Origin: Beverwykella pulmonaria
Lineage: Eukaryota; Ascomycota; Dothideomycetes; Pleosporales; Melanommataceae
Length of the DNA stretch: 64,000 nt
Reading direction: 5' to 3'
Assembly: GCA_001599595.1 (NCBI GenBank)
Contig: BCHH01000003.1
Coordinates: 2,292,263-2,356,262 of the forward strand
Shown: positions 1-10,510 of the stretch, in pieces
Numbering within the stretch: the first letter of the stretch is position 1
Layout: every line of letters starts with the position of its first letter
The notes under the pieces: generated by a model
What the model saw: the letters and a program-made list of their open reading frames with translations, nothing else
Database searches by the model: none
What the model was told of the DNA's origin: nothing
Program-made: the position numbers and the translations under genes

Positions 1-1
1 C

Positions 2-977
2 CGCACTTTTGCACTCCCACCCTCTGAAGATGACCCCCTCACTCGAGACTCATATCGGCCATTCTTGCTCGACGATGCAACAACAAATGACGATTGGATT
101 TCACGCCTCGAACTGAGCACGGTGTTGAAAATGGTTGAAGCAGAAGCTCTTAACTGTGGCAACAATAGACTAAAGGTCATGGTACTATACGGGAGCATGC
201 GGAAGCGGTAACTATCCTCTTTGGTTGAAAGCCAACAACGAGAATGCATCAATGATTACTAACGATAGGCAGTTCTTACTCACGCCTCTTGGCATACGAG
301 GCTTGTCGGATACTGTTCCGACTCGGCTGTGACGTGCGCGTCTACGACCCAACGGGTCTGCCAGTGAAAGATGACGTTCAGCATTCGCACCCGAAAGTCC
401 AGGAGCTGCGTGAATTGAGCAAGTGGAGCGATGGCCATGTTTGGGTCAGCCCCGAACAGCACGGAAATCTGGTAAGTACTGCCTATTACCGGAAAGATGG
501 AACCTCGCCTCAAGTACCATATGCATACTGATAGATTTCTGAAAATAGACCGCAGTGTTCAAGAATCAGATCGACTGGATCCCTCTTTCCACGGGTTCAG
601 TGCGTCCAACTCAAGGACGTACCTTGGCAATTGCGCAAGTGTGCGGCGGATCTCAGTCTTTTAATACTGTTAATTCGTTGCGAGTTTTGGGCCGATGGAT
701 GCGCATGTTCACGATTCCGAACCAGAGTTCAATCCCTATGGCATACACTCAATTTACCGAGGTTGAGGATGCCCAAGGAGGAAGCCGACTCATGCCGAGT
801 GGAAACAGAGATCGACTTGTGGATTGTATGGAAGAATTTGTCAAATACACGATTGTGATGAGGCCACACTTTGAACTCTTCGGCGACCGATTTAGCGAGA
901 GGGAAGAGAAACGAATCAAAGAGAAAAAGGCAAACGTTCTTAAGGCTGGAAATCTCGTCCAAACAGGCAGAGTGTGA
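2..977 (+). CDS. arsH: ArsH-type NADPH-dependent FMN reductase, 5' partial
   Basis: Flavodoxin-fold NADPH:FMN oxidoreductase of the ArsH family, which oxidises trivalent organoarsenicals and is linked to arsenic resistance. Exons are <2-207, 273-471 and 549-977, with GTAACT and GTAAGT donors and a TACTAAC branch site in intron 1. Joining the exons restores the family core: YGSMRKRSYSRL (phosphate-binding loop), FDP-like [43 protein letters not shown] and [15 protein letters not shown]. The visible 277 residues are close to full length. No ATG precedes the open frame, so only a short N-terminus lies off the window. The bZIP gene 0.4 kb downstream on the same strand fits a local arsenic-response unit, which is inference. 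Family certain; substrate not proven. Confidence 0.93.
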
Positions 978-1184
978 TCCAACAAGAGGTTGGCTTTGAC
1001 ATATAAAGCACTATTCCGACTTTCTGCGATATAGAACTATGGACTGTACTTAGAACATGGCCTTCTCACAACAATTTTATCTCAAAGCCTGGTATTCATT
1101 ACAATCTACAAACTCGGATCTTGCTGGAGCACTCTGCGATCAGTGTGTCGCAGTGGCATTAATCGGCCATGTCCACGTGACGAA

Positions 1185-2252
1185 ATGTCATCCGCTACAC
1201 GGCCACAGAGTATGCTGACAAATAATCTGCTGATGTCATTCCACGAAAGCTGCAACTTTCCATTCACACCAACGCATGTGCATCACAAACAGGAATGCAG
1301 GCGCAACGGGTTAGCAAAAAATCCAAGGTATAGTTGGGATAGAAAATACACTGGATCATCGCTAAGATGTGCTCTTCATTAGGCCGATAATCTGGCTCGA
1401 ATCCGCAACAACCAACGCCGTTGCCGGGCTCGAAAGCAGGACTACATTGCCACGCTAGAGGAGAAGATCAGGGACCTCGAGACGGCAAATGGCGAGAAGA
1501 TAACCGATACCTCAGATGGCCAGCGGCTTCAGCGGGAGAATAAAGCGTTGAGATGTTTGTTGGATTCCGTTGGCATGGATGAGGTATTCATCGATAAATA
1601 TCTACGCGCGGCAAAGCAAGCCACAGCAGTAATGCAAAGCTTCGCGCAGAATCCACCACTAGGGCAATCATATCTTGACATCAACATGCTGTTAAATTCT
1701 CCTAAGGTAAAGCATTAAGTTTTTATTGGGGCCTGGATCACGAGAATTATCAGAGCTGGGACGAAGCATTTGGATAAACGCTCACCATAACCACAGGAAG
1801 GAAGCAGTATCTTATCAGACACAGCTACATCTGCACTAAATTCTCTGGCTGTACCGCCCTACCCCGACCCATTATTTGACGAGGGACTCGAGGCTGCTCC
1901 ACATAACAGTTCGCTCAGCCTCATAGACCTCTCAAATCAATCGCCCGACTTTTCGCTGGACATGGGGATGGGAACGAACCTGAACGCGCCGCAAGCCTGG
2001 GATCTAGATAAGCCTGAGGGTTTGAGACTCTTGCCCACGCCTGATCCCTTACAGACATTGATGCATCCTGCTCCAGACAACACCACGCTGTGCTCTACTG
2101 CCTATTCCCTTATACTTCGATACAACAAAAAGGGATTTGATCTCGCACAGTTGTATTTGAAGCTTCGAGTTGGATCCAAGGGGGAGTCAATAGCCACGGG
2201 TTGCAGTGTGGATAACAAAGTTCTGTTCGACGTGCTGGCGGAAATATCATGA
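1185..2252 (+). CDS. bZIP transcription factor (fungal AP-1-like), 5' exon uncertain
   Basis: Supported exons are 1383-1706 and 1797-2252 (259 residues), separated by an intron with a GTAAAG donor and a CACAG acceptor. The first exon opens with the basic region ARIRNNQRRCRARKQDYI, matching the fungal consensus N-x7-R with Arg-Cys-Arg. A heptad stretch follows (LEEKIRDLE, then LQRENKALRCLL). The C-terminus ends in CSVDNKVLFDVLAEIS, as in this bZIP family. A TAG sits in frame immediately before 1383, so an intron must end at CATTAG (1382). The start codon is upstream; the ATG at 1185 in an MSSATRPQS context is a candidate, but I found no clean phase-0 donor to connect it. Lying between arsH and a transporter on the same strand, it is a candidate local regulator of both. 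Confidence 0.8.
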
Positions 2253-2513
2253 TATTTTCTTTTGGGGTTAAGATGGGCCCTGGGCGCTGGCAGTGGTTGG
2301 CATTCAGGTACTGATACAGGTGTCGACAGAACAGTGTGTATAACCGCAGAAGAAATGTCACCGCGAGCTGTCACCGCGGCCTAGTGTGCCGAATAGGGCT
2401 AGTCCCTATGCCATCCTCTTTCCAGTGCGGTTTACCTAAGCTCATACCTCAAACATAACTATCAACAAGTACTTGAGCCACGATCAACATATTTTCTTCT
2501 TTCCGCGAGCACC

Positions 2514-4211
2514 ATGGCACATTCCAACAAAACCGAAGGACCGCCGCCTTGTCCGCTAACCTTTGACGCATGCGCCGATACCGGAGCCTATCCGGGTTCA
2601 ACAATACCCGAGACGAATTTGGAAGTCGACAGGGTTTATGAAGAGGAGGAGCCCCCACCAGATGGTGGGTATGGCTGGGTGTGCGTTGCTTGTTGTTTCA
2701 CAGTCAACTGCTTTACTTGGGGCGTCACTGCGGTAAGCCAACCCTGGAGCGTTTCTCGATTCGTCCTCGTGCATTGTTGCTGTTTGAATTAACATTAGAG
2801 TTACTACTGTTCACAGGCATATGGCATATATCTCTCACACTACCTTTCCGACCACCTCTTTCCTGAGGCATCAACGTGGGACTACGCCTTCATCGGTGGA
2901 TTTAATTTCTCAATTGCGATGCTGGTAGCACCTCTTGTCACTGTTCTCGTACGCAGATTTGGCATACACCCCATCATGGTCCTAGGAGCCATCTTTCAGT
3001 GCGGAGGCTTCGTCGCAGCTTCATTTGCAACTAAAATCTGGCACTTGCATCTTTGCCAGGGCATTCTTGTAGGCTGTGGCATCGGTTTCCTTTACGTCCC
3101 AAGTATTGCCGTCCTATCGCAGTGGTTCTCAAAGAGAAGAAGCCTAGCAAACGGCATCAGCGCTGCTGGATCGGGGATCGGTGGTGCTGCATTTGCATGG
3201 GGCTCCGAGGGAATCATCCGTCATCTCAGCATCAGCTGGTCGCTTCGCATTACTGGAATGGGTGCGCTCGCCGCCAATCTCGCCGCAATCGTGTTCATAC
3301 GTGACCGGAACCCTGCGATTCGGCCGCCTCAACTCGGGTTCGACACTACCCTCCTTCGAAGATTCGATATCTTCTTGCTGCTGTGTTGGGCATTCACGAG
3401 CATGCTGGGATACGTTGTGTTGCTCTTTTCTTTGTCCGACTTCGCGTTGTCCATCGGCCTGTCGCGGTCCCAAGCAACAGACATGATAGGTTTACTGAAT
3501 ATCGGAACCGCGGTAGGCCGGCCGATTATTGGAATTCTCAGTGACCGCTGGAGTCGAATTGATACTGCGGGCGCGCTCACATTACTATGCGGACTTTCAT
3601 GTTTCGCGTTCTGGATACCTGCTATGAATTACGAGCTCACTGCCTTCTTCGTCATGCTCTGCGGGGCTGTTGTTGGGGTATTTTGGATGGTCAGTATCTC
3701 TTCCGATTCTTCAGGAATCACAGTAAAGATACTGATGATCCTGTGCACAATTCAGACAATAGGTCCACTCTGCGTTGAAGTCGCTGGGTTAAAGGACCTA
3801 CAATCGCTTTTATCTTTGTCATGGGCAACCGTCGTGATACCAACCATAGGTATGCACTATGTAATGGAAAGGAAATCCCTTTCGACCTTTTCAGAAATTG
3901 ACATGGCTTCAGTGTCCGAGGGAATTGCGTTGAAACTTCGGCGTCCTAGCCCCTCGAGGGAGTATCTGTATACGCAAATCTTCGCTGGATTATGCTACGT
4001 AGCGGCTTCATGTTCCAACTCCGGCGAGTCAAGCACAGGCAGGCACAACACCATCCGGCCTAGGATATCAACTGGCCCCCATTTATCAAAATACCAAGGT
4101 CATATTGCTGCCTCTAGTCCCTTCTACATCGGTTTGAAAAGTGACCTTGTTCGGTGGTTTATTTTATTACTACGCTTCGGCCGGCTTTCGTTCAGCACTC
4201 CTCCAACATAA
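2514..4211 (+). CDS. MFS transporter, monocarboxylate (MCT/SLC16-like) family
   Basis: Plasma-membrane MFS carrier. Exons are 2514-2732, 2817-3689, 3756-3849 and 3913-4211 (494 aa). The N-terminus has the MCT signature PPPDGGYGWVCV just before TM1, preceded by a roughly 45-residue acidic/proline cytosolic tail. Further family marks are QWFSKRRSLANGIS and AAGSGIGGAAF in the N-half and GRPIIGILSDRW between the halves. Introns 2 (66 bases) and 3 (63 bases) keep the frame and contain no stop; removing them gives VVGVFWM-TIGPLCVEV and VVIPTIVSEGIALKL, the expected family sequence. The last helix (EYLYTQIFAGLCYVAAS) breaks off into polar sequence, while another frame reads FQLRRVKHRQAQHH then stop at 4063, suggesting a 1-base frameshift there. 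Substrate unknown; an organic acid or a metalloid-linked substrate is speculation from position. Confidence 0.88.
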
Positions 4212-4419
4212 AATTTAATCCTCCCATTCGCTCACAGCGAATCTATAAAGGGAACTAGGCAATTTTAGGTCACGCTAGGCTAGCTTGAATCCTTCGCCCC
4301 GCCTGCCTAAAGACCTGAAAACCTAGCTCTCTCGATTTCTCAAGACATCCTCATCGCGTGCCATCATATCCTGGACATCATCTAACCATATTCATCACCA
4401 CCCCTCAGCCACCGCCGTC

Positions 4420-5952
4420 ATGCCAGCCAAATGCAAGGATCGGGAGCGCATCATGAAGTCCGGCACCGTCGACATCCCCAGCCTCCCCGTCGGCGCAGTG
4501 CGAGGCACTCTCTGCTTCAGATGCTTCGGCCCCTCACCCAACATTCTCAAGTGCTCTGGATGTAAACGCGCGGGCTACTGCTCGAAGGAGTGTCAGAAGC
4601 TCGATTGGACCATCATTCACAAGAACCACTGCAAGATCTTCAAGACGATCAACGCCGTCGAGGAGCAGCAGTATCAGAGGATGCGAACTTGGTCCGAGTA
4701 TAGCGACTATCTTGTAAGGCTTGCTTGGGATCATATATGGTTAATTGTAGCAGCAAGCTCATCTAGTATCAAAAGTTGAAAATAGTTCGCTCCATCCGAG
4801 ATGCAGCCCCGCACGACAATGATTTGCGCTTTGTCATCCAGTCAGCCAACCCATTCACCTATACTCTGTTTACTAACATTGATCAGAGCACAATCTTACT
4901 GCGCAGCATGTCATCGCTCTACCATCCAACTTTCCGCCCGCAAGATTACTTTCAAACGCTGCGATCAATGCCGCCTCGTTGTCTCGTGTTCCGAGTGCAC
5001 CACAATGCATTCCCCTTCTGTTTGCTCTGCTGATCAAGTCCATGCTCGTATTGAAGAGTTCCGCATTGCTTTTTTCGAGGACACAGGAAAGGCATCCCCC
5101 ATCACGTGCACTCAATTCCCTCGCAAGACTCGCAAGCTACTGGCAGACGCCGGAGGTTGGTACGACTACTTTATCGATATATCCGACAAACCTCAGATCA
5201 AGGACATCATTAGACCTGATTTCACCGGTCTCACCGATGTAGTCGAAAAGGTCGGATCCACGAAAGAAAAGGAGGGGCAGGAGCGTATGCGCATGTTTCT
5301 CCTTTGCGCATCAGATAACCTCACCATGCCACTCACCATTATATCCGCACTCGAGGACATATCTTGGGAGAAGCCGCATTTGAACATTCATCTCTTGGGC
5401 GCAACAGGTCGCGAAATGTTGGCTCTTGCCAATTTCGAAGAAATTCTACATCTTGTGCCTATTCTCAATGACTTGCACATCACGGCGATCGGCCCAGAAA
5501 CTTGGGCGGGCAGCGCATCAATGGCTTACGTTCCAAGGACGAACCTCGAATGCTGCCCCGCTTGTAAAGCAGAAAGTCGAACGCGGTCCGTGGCTTTCTA
5601 CCAAGGCGTCTATCACGACTTCGTAAAGACATCCGACTATGAGAAACCAGATTTGGTGGTTCTGTTCAACAGTGGCTGGGTCGATGGTGATGACGCGGAA
5701 TCGCACTGGGATCCTACCATCAGGATGCTGGTCAATAGTGATGTGCCGGCGCTTTTCACAACCTATAATGAGGAGGAGGCGCATAATGAAAAATTAAAGA
5801 TGGCGTCCTTGAAGGCAAAATTCTTGGTGGAGCCGGGAAAGAATAAGTGGAGTGGAATGGTGCCGACGCCTGAATTCCTTGATGAAGAGTATGGAATGTG
5901 GTTTCAAAATGCGTACAGGTACATCATTCATGGGAACGGGACGGATACTTAG
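4420..5952 (+). CDS. MYND zinc-finger protein with Mss51-like C-terminal domain
   Basis: Exons by splice logic are 4420-4713, 4767-4840 and 4887-5952 (477 aa). Intron 2 is only 46 bases (GTCAGC donor, TACTAAC branch, ATCAG acceptor), and removing it joins DNDLRFVIQ to AQSYCAACHR. Residues about 32-70 form a MYND finger: CFRC, CSGC, YCSKECQ and HKNHC, with the C-x2-C / C-x2-C / C-x3-C / H-x3-C pattern. A second Cys-rich patch follows (CAACHR, CDQC, SCSEC). The rest, including HLLGATGREML, EILHLVPILNDL, NSGWVDGDD and PALFTTYNEEEA, matches the C-terminal domain shared with the yeast mitochondrial translation factor Mss51 and many fungal MYND proteins. Its role here is not known; ligand binding or a protein scaffold is likely. 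Confidence 0.85.
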
Positions 5953-6110
5953 TTGCGTGTAAGCTTGCAAGAAGAAATGGGGAAAGATGGTTTACTTTTA
6001 GCCATTTGTGCGCTGTCCATGGATGCATAGGCCGAGCTAATAGAAGAAACGGATAGGGTTGCATTTGAAGCATCTCATTAAATTTTGGCGCTTGTGACCG
6101 AACGTCTTAC

Positions 6111-7757
6111 TTACTTTTCCAACTTCATCACATACAAGGCCCCAGTTCCATTATATCCCTGATATCCCGTTCCAAACAACAGATAGTCATGTTGAACTGC
6201 AAATCCACCATGAGACAGAGCGTTAACCGCCACCTCGTGTAACAACTTTCCTGTTCCACTTTCCAGCACGACCAGCGCACCCGGCTTCACAGAAAACTGG
6301 CCAGCAACTGACTCTGCCGGTGCGTTGCTAATCATAATATCACCAACAATGCTCGGAGGACCAAATGCAATCCCCGCCCCGACCGCCGCGGTTTCCCACA
6401 GAATCGCTCCGCTTTCCAGTGATACAGCTCCATATGCACTCCCATTGATGGTTGTGTTTGAAGGCTGCAATTGCCAATTCTTCATGTCGCTGTTTAATTG
6501 ATTGAAATAGACACGCTTGTCGTCCACGGCAATTCCCCAACTCAGGCCTCCCAAGACGCCGCCCGGTCCCGTCACCGTCGTCCAGAGCGTTTCTCCAGTT
6601 TTCGCAGACATGGCGTACAGATTTCCATTCTTCTGTCCTGCTATGACGATATCCTCACCCTTCGGCGTGCGCACATTCTTCCCAGCTGCAACGAATGTCG
6701 GCGCAATACCAAAATTAGCGTCTGTGCCAAGGATTTGGGGGCAATTCGGTGACTTGTGAGGAGCACTGGGGGGACCACAGGCTACGGTCCAGGCATCGAG
6801 TGGTTCAACCTGTCGCACCCAATTCACCGTACCAGTTTCAATGTCGATCGCTAGGAGGGAGTCCTGCCAGATCTCCTTGGGCAGACAGGAGTCTGTCGTG
6901 GTATTGTTTTTTGTCTGGTTCTGGCAGTTCTGGTACTCGAGAGGGACCGCATATGTATTCCCCGTGCCGATGAAGACTTGTCCTGCAGAGGTATCAATTG
7001 AAGGTTGACTGCCCCAAATGGATGATCCAGACCATTTCCCTGCTCCTCCCATAGAGTCGGGAATCATCGAGATATTCCACACTGTGTGGAACTCTCGCTT
7101 TCCGCGATTGAAGGTCAGTGCGGCGAAGTTTCCCACAAAGGAACAGCACTTGTACCCAGGAATCAAGGCTGCCGCCAATTCCTCGTAACTCGACGATCCA
7201 ATAAAGAGTTTGCCGTTGAATAAAGTTGGGCTCATTGTGATCGCGGCCAGTGGATGAGGATTTACGGGAACAGCGCCGAGATACTTTCCAGAGTGCACAT
7301 CAAGTGCGACTACTAGACCGAAACGTTGAGTCCCAATGTAGATTGTTTCGTTGTCTTCATCGATCTGGGGGCTAGTTCGTGACACCGGCAGTACTAGCGC
7401 TGTATCTGTTGTAATTAGTGCGTGCTCGAGTATCATGGCTGTGACGTTGGCGGTCCATTTCACATGGCACGTTGTGTAGTCCAATGCGACGAGCAGACCG
7501 CTCCATGTTGGGTAGTACGCAATATTATTGTGGCCAACGACTGGTGTCGCGCTCACTCCCTTAGGGTAAGAGAGTTGGCAGTGGGGCGACAAATTGGTGA
7601 TAGTTTGAGAATTGAAATGGTGATTCGAGGCCGCATACCGATTGTTGAATATGCCGCCGCCCCAGCCGGACCAGATTGAAGTTGAGGAAATGAGATGAAT
7701 GAAGGACGATGAGGTGGTAGGAAGCAAGACGAGGAAGGCCAGAATGATGGGAAGCAT
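6111..7757 (-). CDS. Secreted PQQ-type beta-propeller protein (polyvinyl-alcohol dehydrogenase-like)
   Basis: Intronless, 548 aa from the ATG at 7757. This start gives a clean signal peptide (MLPIILAFLVLLPTTSSS); the ATG at 7844 adds 29 polar residues in front and is less likely. The body repeats the PQQ-propeller blade motif 'A/V-x-D-x-x-T/S-G-x-x-x-W': LVALDYTTCHVKW, VVALDVHSGKYLG, LLAIDIETGTVNW, LYAMSAKTGETLW, AVSLESGAILWE and LVVLESGTGKLL. Bacterial relatives are quinoprotein dehydrogenases acting on alcohols or polyvinyl alcohol; fungal homologues are secreted and mostly uncharacterised. I see no CxxCH haem motif, so any electron acceptor would be separate. It lies tail-to-tail with the MYND gene. 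Fold confident, enzymatic activity inferred. Confidence 0.85.
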   Translation of the reverse strand: MLPIILAFLVLLPTTSSSFIHLISSTSIWSGWGGGIFNNRYAASNHHFNSQTITNLSPHCQLSYPKGVSATPVVGHNNIAYYPTWSGLLVALDYTTCHVKWTANVTAMILEHALITTDTALVLPVSRTSPQIDEDNETIYIGTQRFGLVVALDVHSGKYLGAVPVNPHPLAAITMSPTLFNGKLFIGSSSYEELAAALIPGYKCCSFVGNFAALTFNRGKREFHTVWNISMIPDSMGGAGKWSGSSIWGSQPSIDTSAGQVFIGTGNTYAVPLEYQNCQNQTKNNTTTDSCLPKEIWQDSLLAIDIETGTVNWVRQVEPLDAWTVACGPPSAPHKSPNCPQILGTDANFGIAPTFVAAGKNVRTPKGEDIVIAGQKNGNLYAMSAKTGETLWTTVTGPGGVLGGLSWGIAVDDKRVYFNQLNSDMKNWQLQPSNTTINGSAYGAVSLESGAILWETAAVGAGIAFGPPSIVGDIMISNAPAESVAGQFSVKPGALVVLESGTGKLLHEVAVNALSHGGFAVQHDYLLFGTGYQGYNGTGALYVMKLEK

Positions 7758-8154
7758 TCTTGCGAAGGGGATGTTGGCATCCTCACGGTTGGTTGCGCTA
7801 ATATAGATATGATCATGGACTCGAAGTTTGTTCCACATGTCCAATTACAACTCAAAATCGGAGATGCGGGGTTCCGGCAAAGGCATCGAACAACTGTAGG
7901 TTACCAAATAGAGTTTTGCGTGGGGCACCTCCGTATGGGTTAGAATATGATGATCATGTTGAAGCGAGAACAAGCTGATGAGGCTTGTGCTGCTTGAAGG
8001 ATACTCAAGCGCCCGGGCAGTCCCAGAATCACGTGGATTTCTGGATCGGATGTCCTGCCAAGATGAATGGAGGGGGTGGCAAATAGGGGCAAAAGTTCAA
8101 CACCACGCAGAGTAGATGTCTGTATAGGTCAATAGATACCATATAAAAGGCTAT
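7758..8154. other. Intergenic: upstream region of the PQQ gene
   Basis: This is upstream of the minus-strand PQQ-propeller gene and presumably holds its promoter. No other gene, repeat or clear TATA box could be supported. Confidence 0.4.
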
Positions 8155-8641
8155 TTAGCCCCATCTACCCATAGAGATTGTTGTCTCCGTGATTGTCTTT
8201 GCATTGTTGAAGCTTCCTGCGAAAGTCCTGGCAATTTGTGTCCACTTTTGACTGTAGGAGGCCATACCATGCAGCAGTTGCTCTCTCTTTGATTGCCTCC
8301 CTAACCAGTTAATTTCCATAGTGTTGAGCACGGAGTTTCTCAAAAAGTTCCTTGATAGGGTCCCAGCACCTCTTAATCTTGTTAAGATTAGGACCTCTGG
8401 CCAGCCAGTTAAGTGTAAACACCTTACCATTGTAATCAGGATGAGCTCGGATCGATGAGGAGTGACGTTTTGCTTTAGCGTGTGGGCTGGCATTGTTCTC
8501 TACACAATAGACTGGCCTGCTAATCTTATCTGTGATCTCCTTTGCCCATGGATAGAGGTATTGCTTGAGGGTAGGAGGGTAACAAGCTATTCCTAATATA
8601 GACAAGCGAAGGGTCGCGTTGAACCCAACGAGTGTGTCCAC
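8155..8641 (-). pseudogene. Tc1/mariner-type DDE transposase remnant
   Basis: On the minus strand a fragment reads VYCVENNASPHAKAKR, then FTLNWLARGPNLNKIKRCW and IKELFEKLR. This is the C-terminal DDE_3 part of Tc1/mariner transposases, where the family has an E/D-D-N-A-P-x-H motif and a W-P-x-x-S-P-D-L-N-P-I-E-x-x-W motif. Catalytic acidic residues are altered (SPDLNPIE reads GPNLNKIK). The similarity then shifts to a second minus frame at about 8340 and continues to about 8155 (KWTQIARTFAGSFNN), so at least one frameshift is present. There is no N-terminal HTH part and no obvious terminal repeats. A dead element fragment. Confidence 0.72.
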
Positions 8642-8731
8642 GAACAGAGATTACTATAGTGGGTATGAGTAAGTTTACGCCATACCTTACTGGTCGTATG
8701 GAAAAGACTCAATCTCCCCACGGCTGTAGAA

Positions 8732-9081
8732 ATGAAGGTCGTTTCAATTGTCGCCGCTCTCTCCGCTATTATGGTCCGTGGTGAGACATGCTTTGGTCTC
8801 GATTATAATTAACTCCGCAGAGTTGTCCCTTTCGCTTCACATTCCATTTTCTGCCTCATGCTAATCGTGCCAAGTACATATGCTCCTTTGGCAAGTATCT
8901 TTACCTTATTATTAACGGAGAGCCATTTCGGTGGCGTGGGTTGGTCGTAGTAGATATTTTTCGAAGTATACATGTGTTTACAGTTTCCCTTCTTGTACGA
9001 AAGACACAATCGGCCGATACCGAATTAGAGGCAATGCCAATTTTCTCTATAGACGACAGGAATCAACATCGGGACTAGGGA
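8732..9081 (+). pseudogene. Possible broken small secreted protein
   Basis: An ATG at 8732 begins MKVVSIVAALSAIMV, a good signal-peptide start, but the frame ends after 27 codons. A second open stretch without its own ATG runs from 8821 (after an ACTCCGCAG acceptor-like sequence) to a stop ending at about 9078, reading FHFLPHANRAKYICSFGK and LYLIINGEPFRWRG. I found no donor whose phase joins the two convincingly. It could be a decayed small secreted protein with one intron, or chance. No family recognised. Confidence 0.25.
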
Positions 9082-9135
9082 TTGCATTATCCAATCCCAC
9101 AGTTCCAGGAATTTATGGGCTTTTTGGTGAATGAT

Positions 9136-9575
9136 ACTGCGCCGTAGCAAAGTGCTACTTTGCGCGAATATACCACTGGCATAGGTGGAAGGCTTGGATG
9201 CATGGTGCGGGGAACGGGTCCTGGTTTCTCTGTCAGCTGCTTGCTTCGTCATCACTCAACGCGGTATATATATGGGGACCCAAACACGACACCCAAAAAC
9301 ACATCGCACAACGAACGTACCACGAACACCATCATCACGATCACACACGAACATCAACCCAACGAGATCACGAATGCTTCATCTGTTTTTCATCACTCCT
9401 TCTTCTTTCATTTGGTTTGGTAGCTAGATAGAACGAAATTGCAAATAGTCTGCTGCCAAACCTCCACCTTGATTATTCTTCCTCCTTCAGTGCATTGTTG
9501 CTTCGGACATCGCATAGCTGCGAGTCGCCCTCCTACCCCCGTGTGATATTTCTTTATCACACACACCTTTCCTCC
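9136..9575 (+). repeat. Dispersed repeat, copy A
   Basis: About 440 bases that are clearly similar to 23253-23700 in the same orientation. Shared blocks include a CTACTTTGC block at 9160, the roughly 58-base block at 9197-9254 (GATGCATGGTGC through TTCGTCATCA, with about eight mismatches), a TATATA run after it, and the block at 9490-9530 (GTGCATTG, TGCTTCGGACATCGCAT). The TATA run is followed by CA-rich sequence resembling the 5' leader of a strong fungal promoter, but no convincing coding region follows. It could be a duplicated promoter/leader, a non-coding RNA or a decayed mobile element. Confidence 0.6.
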
Positions 9576-9699
9576 ACTGCAATACAAGGTTGTTGGATCA
9601 AGATCATGTCTCTGCTTGTTCGTACTCATGAGATAGGTCAAGCAATGCTGGGGACACAAACTCGTTCAGGTTTCTGCTAAGCTACCCATACACTCATTT

Positions 9700-10480
9700 A
9701 TAACTGGATTTCGAGTAAGGGTCTGGTTCTATCACCCATCCAATCTAGTGCGGCTGGCATGTATAGCCTTGAGGAATTGAATTTTCGGCGTATCTCATAG
9801 CGTTCACATTCATCTACCCAGTCTCACATCTTCACAACCCGTTTCCCATATTTGAGAGCTGTATGCCTGCGACGTCGTATAGATTTGTGAGATTTCACAC
9901 GAGGTCTACATAACAATCTTATTTCCAAGTGACTCGACTGTAATACCGAAAGAGAGTACAGTCCGATTGTCACGGCGACGAGGCATTCAGGTATGAACAC
10001 TAGATATCAGGTATCAGATTCAGGGATTGATTGCTACATGCTATTGTCGTGACGGTTCAAGACGTCAGATGCGGAGAAAGGAAAATTTCTCTGCCAGGTT
10101 ATATACAGAATGTGCTGGGCTTGTGCGCAGCCAAGGTGTCGCGTAACGTGTCAGGGGAAGCCAGCTTGTCAGGGGAACCACGATGGTTACTGTGACACCG
10201 ATTGATTATCATCCCTTTGTAAAAATTTCAGGTAACAAGGATCCAAGTTCTTCTCAAGCACAGGAAAATAACGTTAAAAGACGTAGCAAGAACGGTAAGA
10301 ACGATCTCAACAAGTAGGAAGCTAGCAAACATTTCTCCTTTCCACGAACCAGGCTATCTTTCTGCTAGTCACAAAATTTTCAATGGTCACCTCGTGACTA
10401 CACACTCCATTCGCTCGCTGCTTGTATCCAAAATGCTCAGATGATGTTTAGATCATGCATATTTCTTTTAACGAGTGTAC
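9700..10480. other. Intergenic, no gene seen
   Basis: AT-rich sequence with no open frame of substance on either strand and no recognised RNA gene or repeat. Confidence 0.4.
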
Positions 10481-10510
10481 CATCTAATGCCCTTTTAATT
10501 TTTTTTCAAT

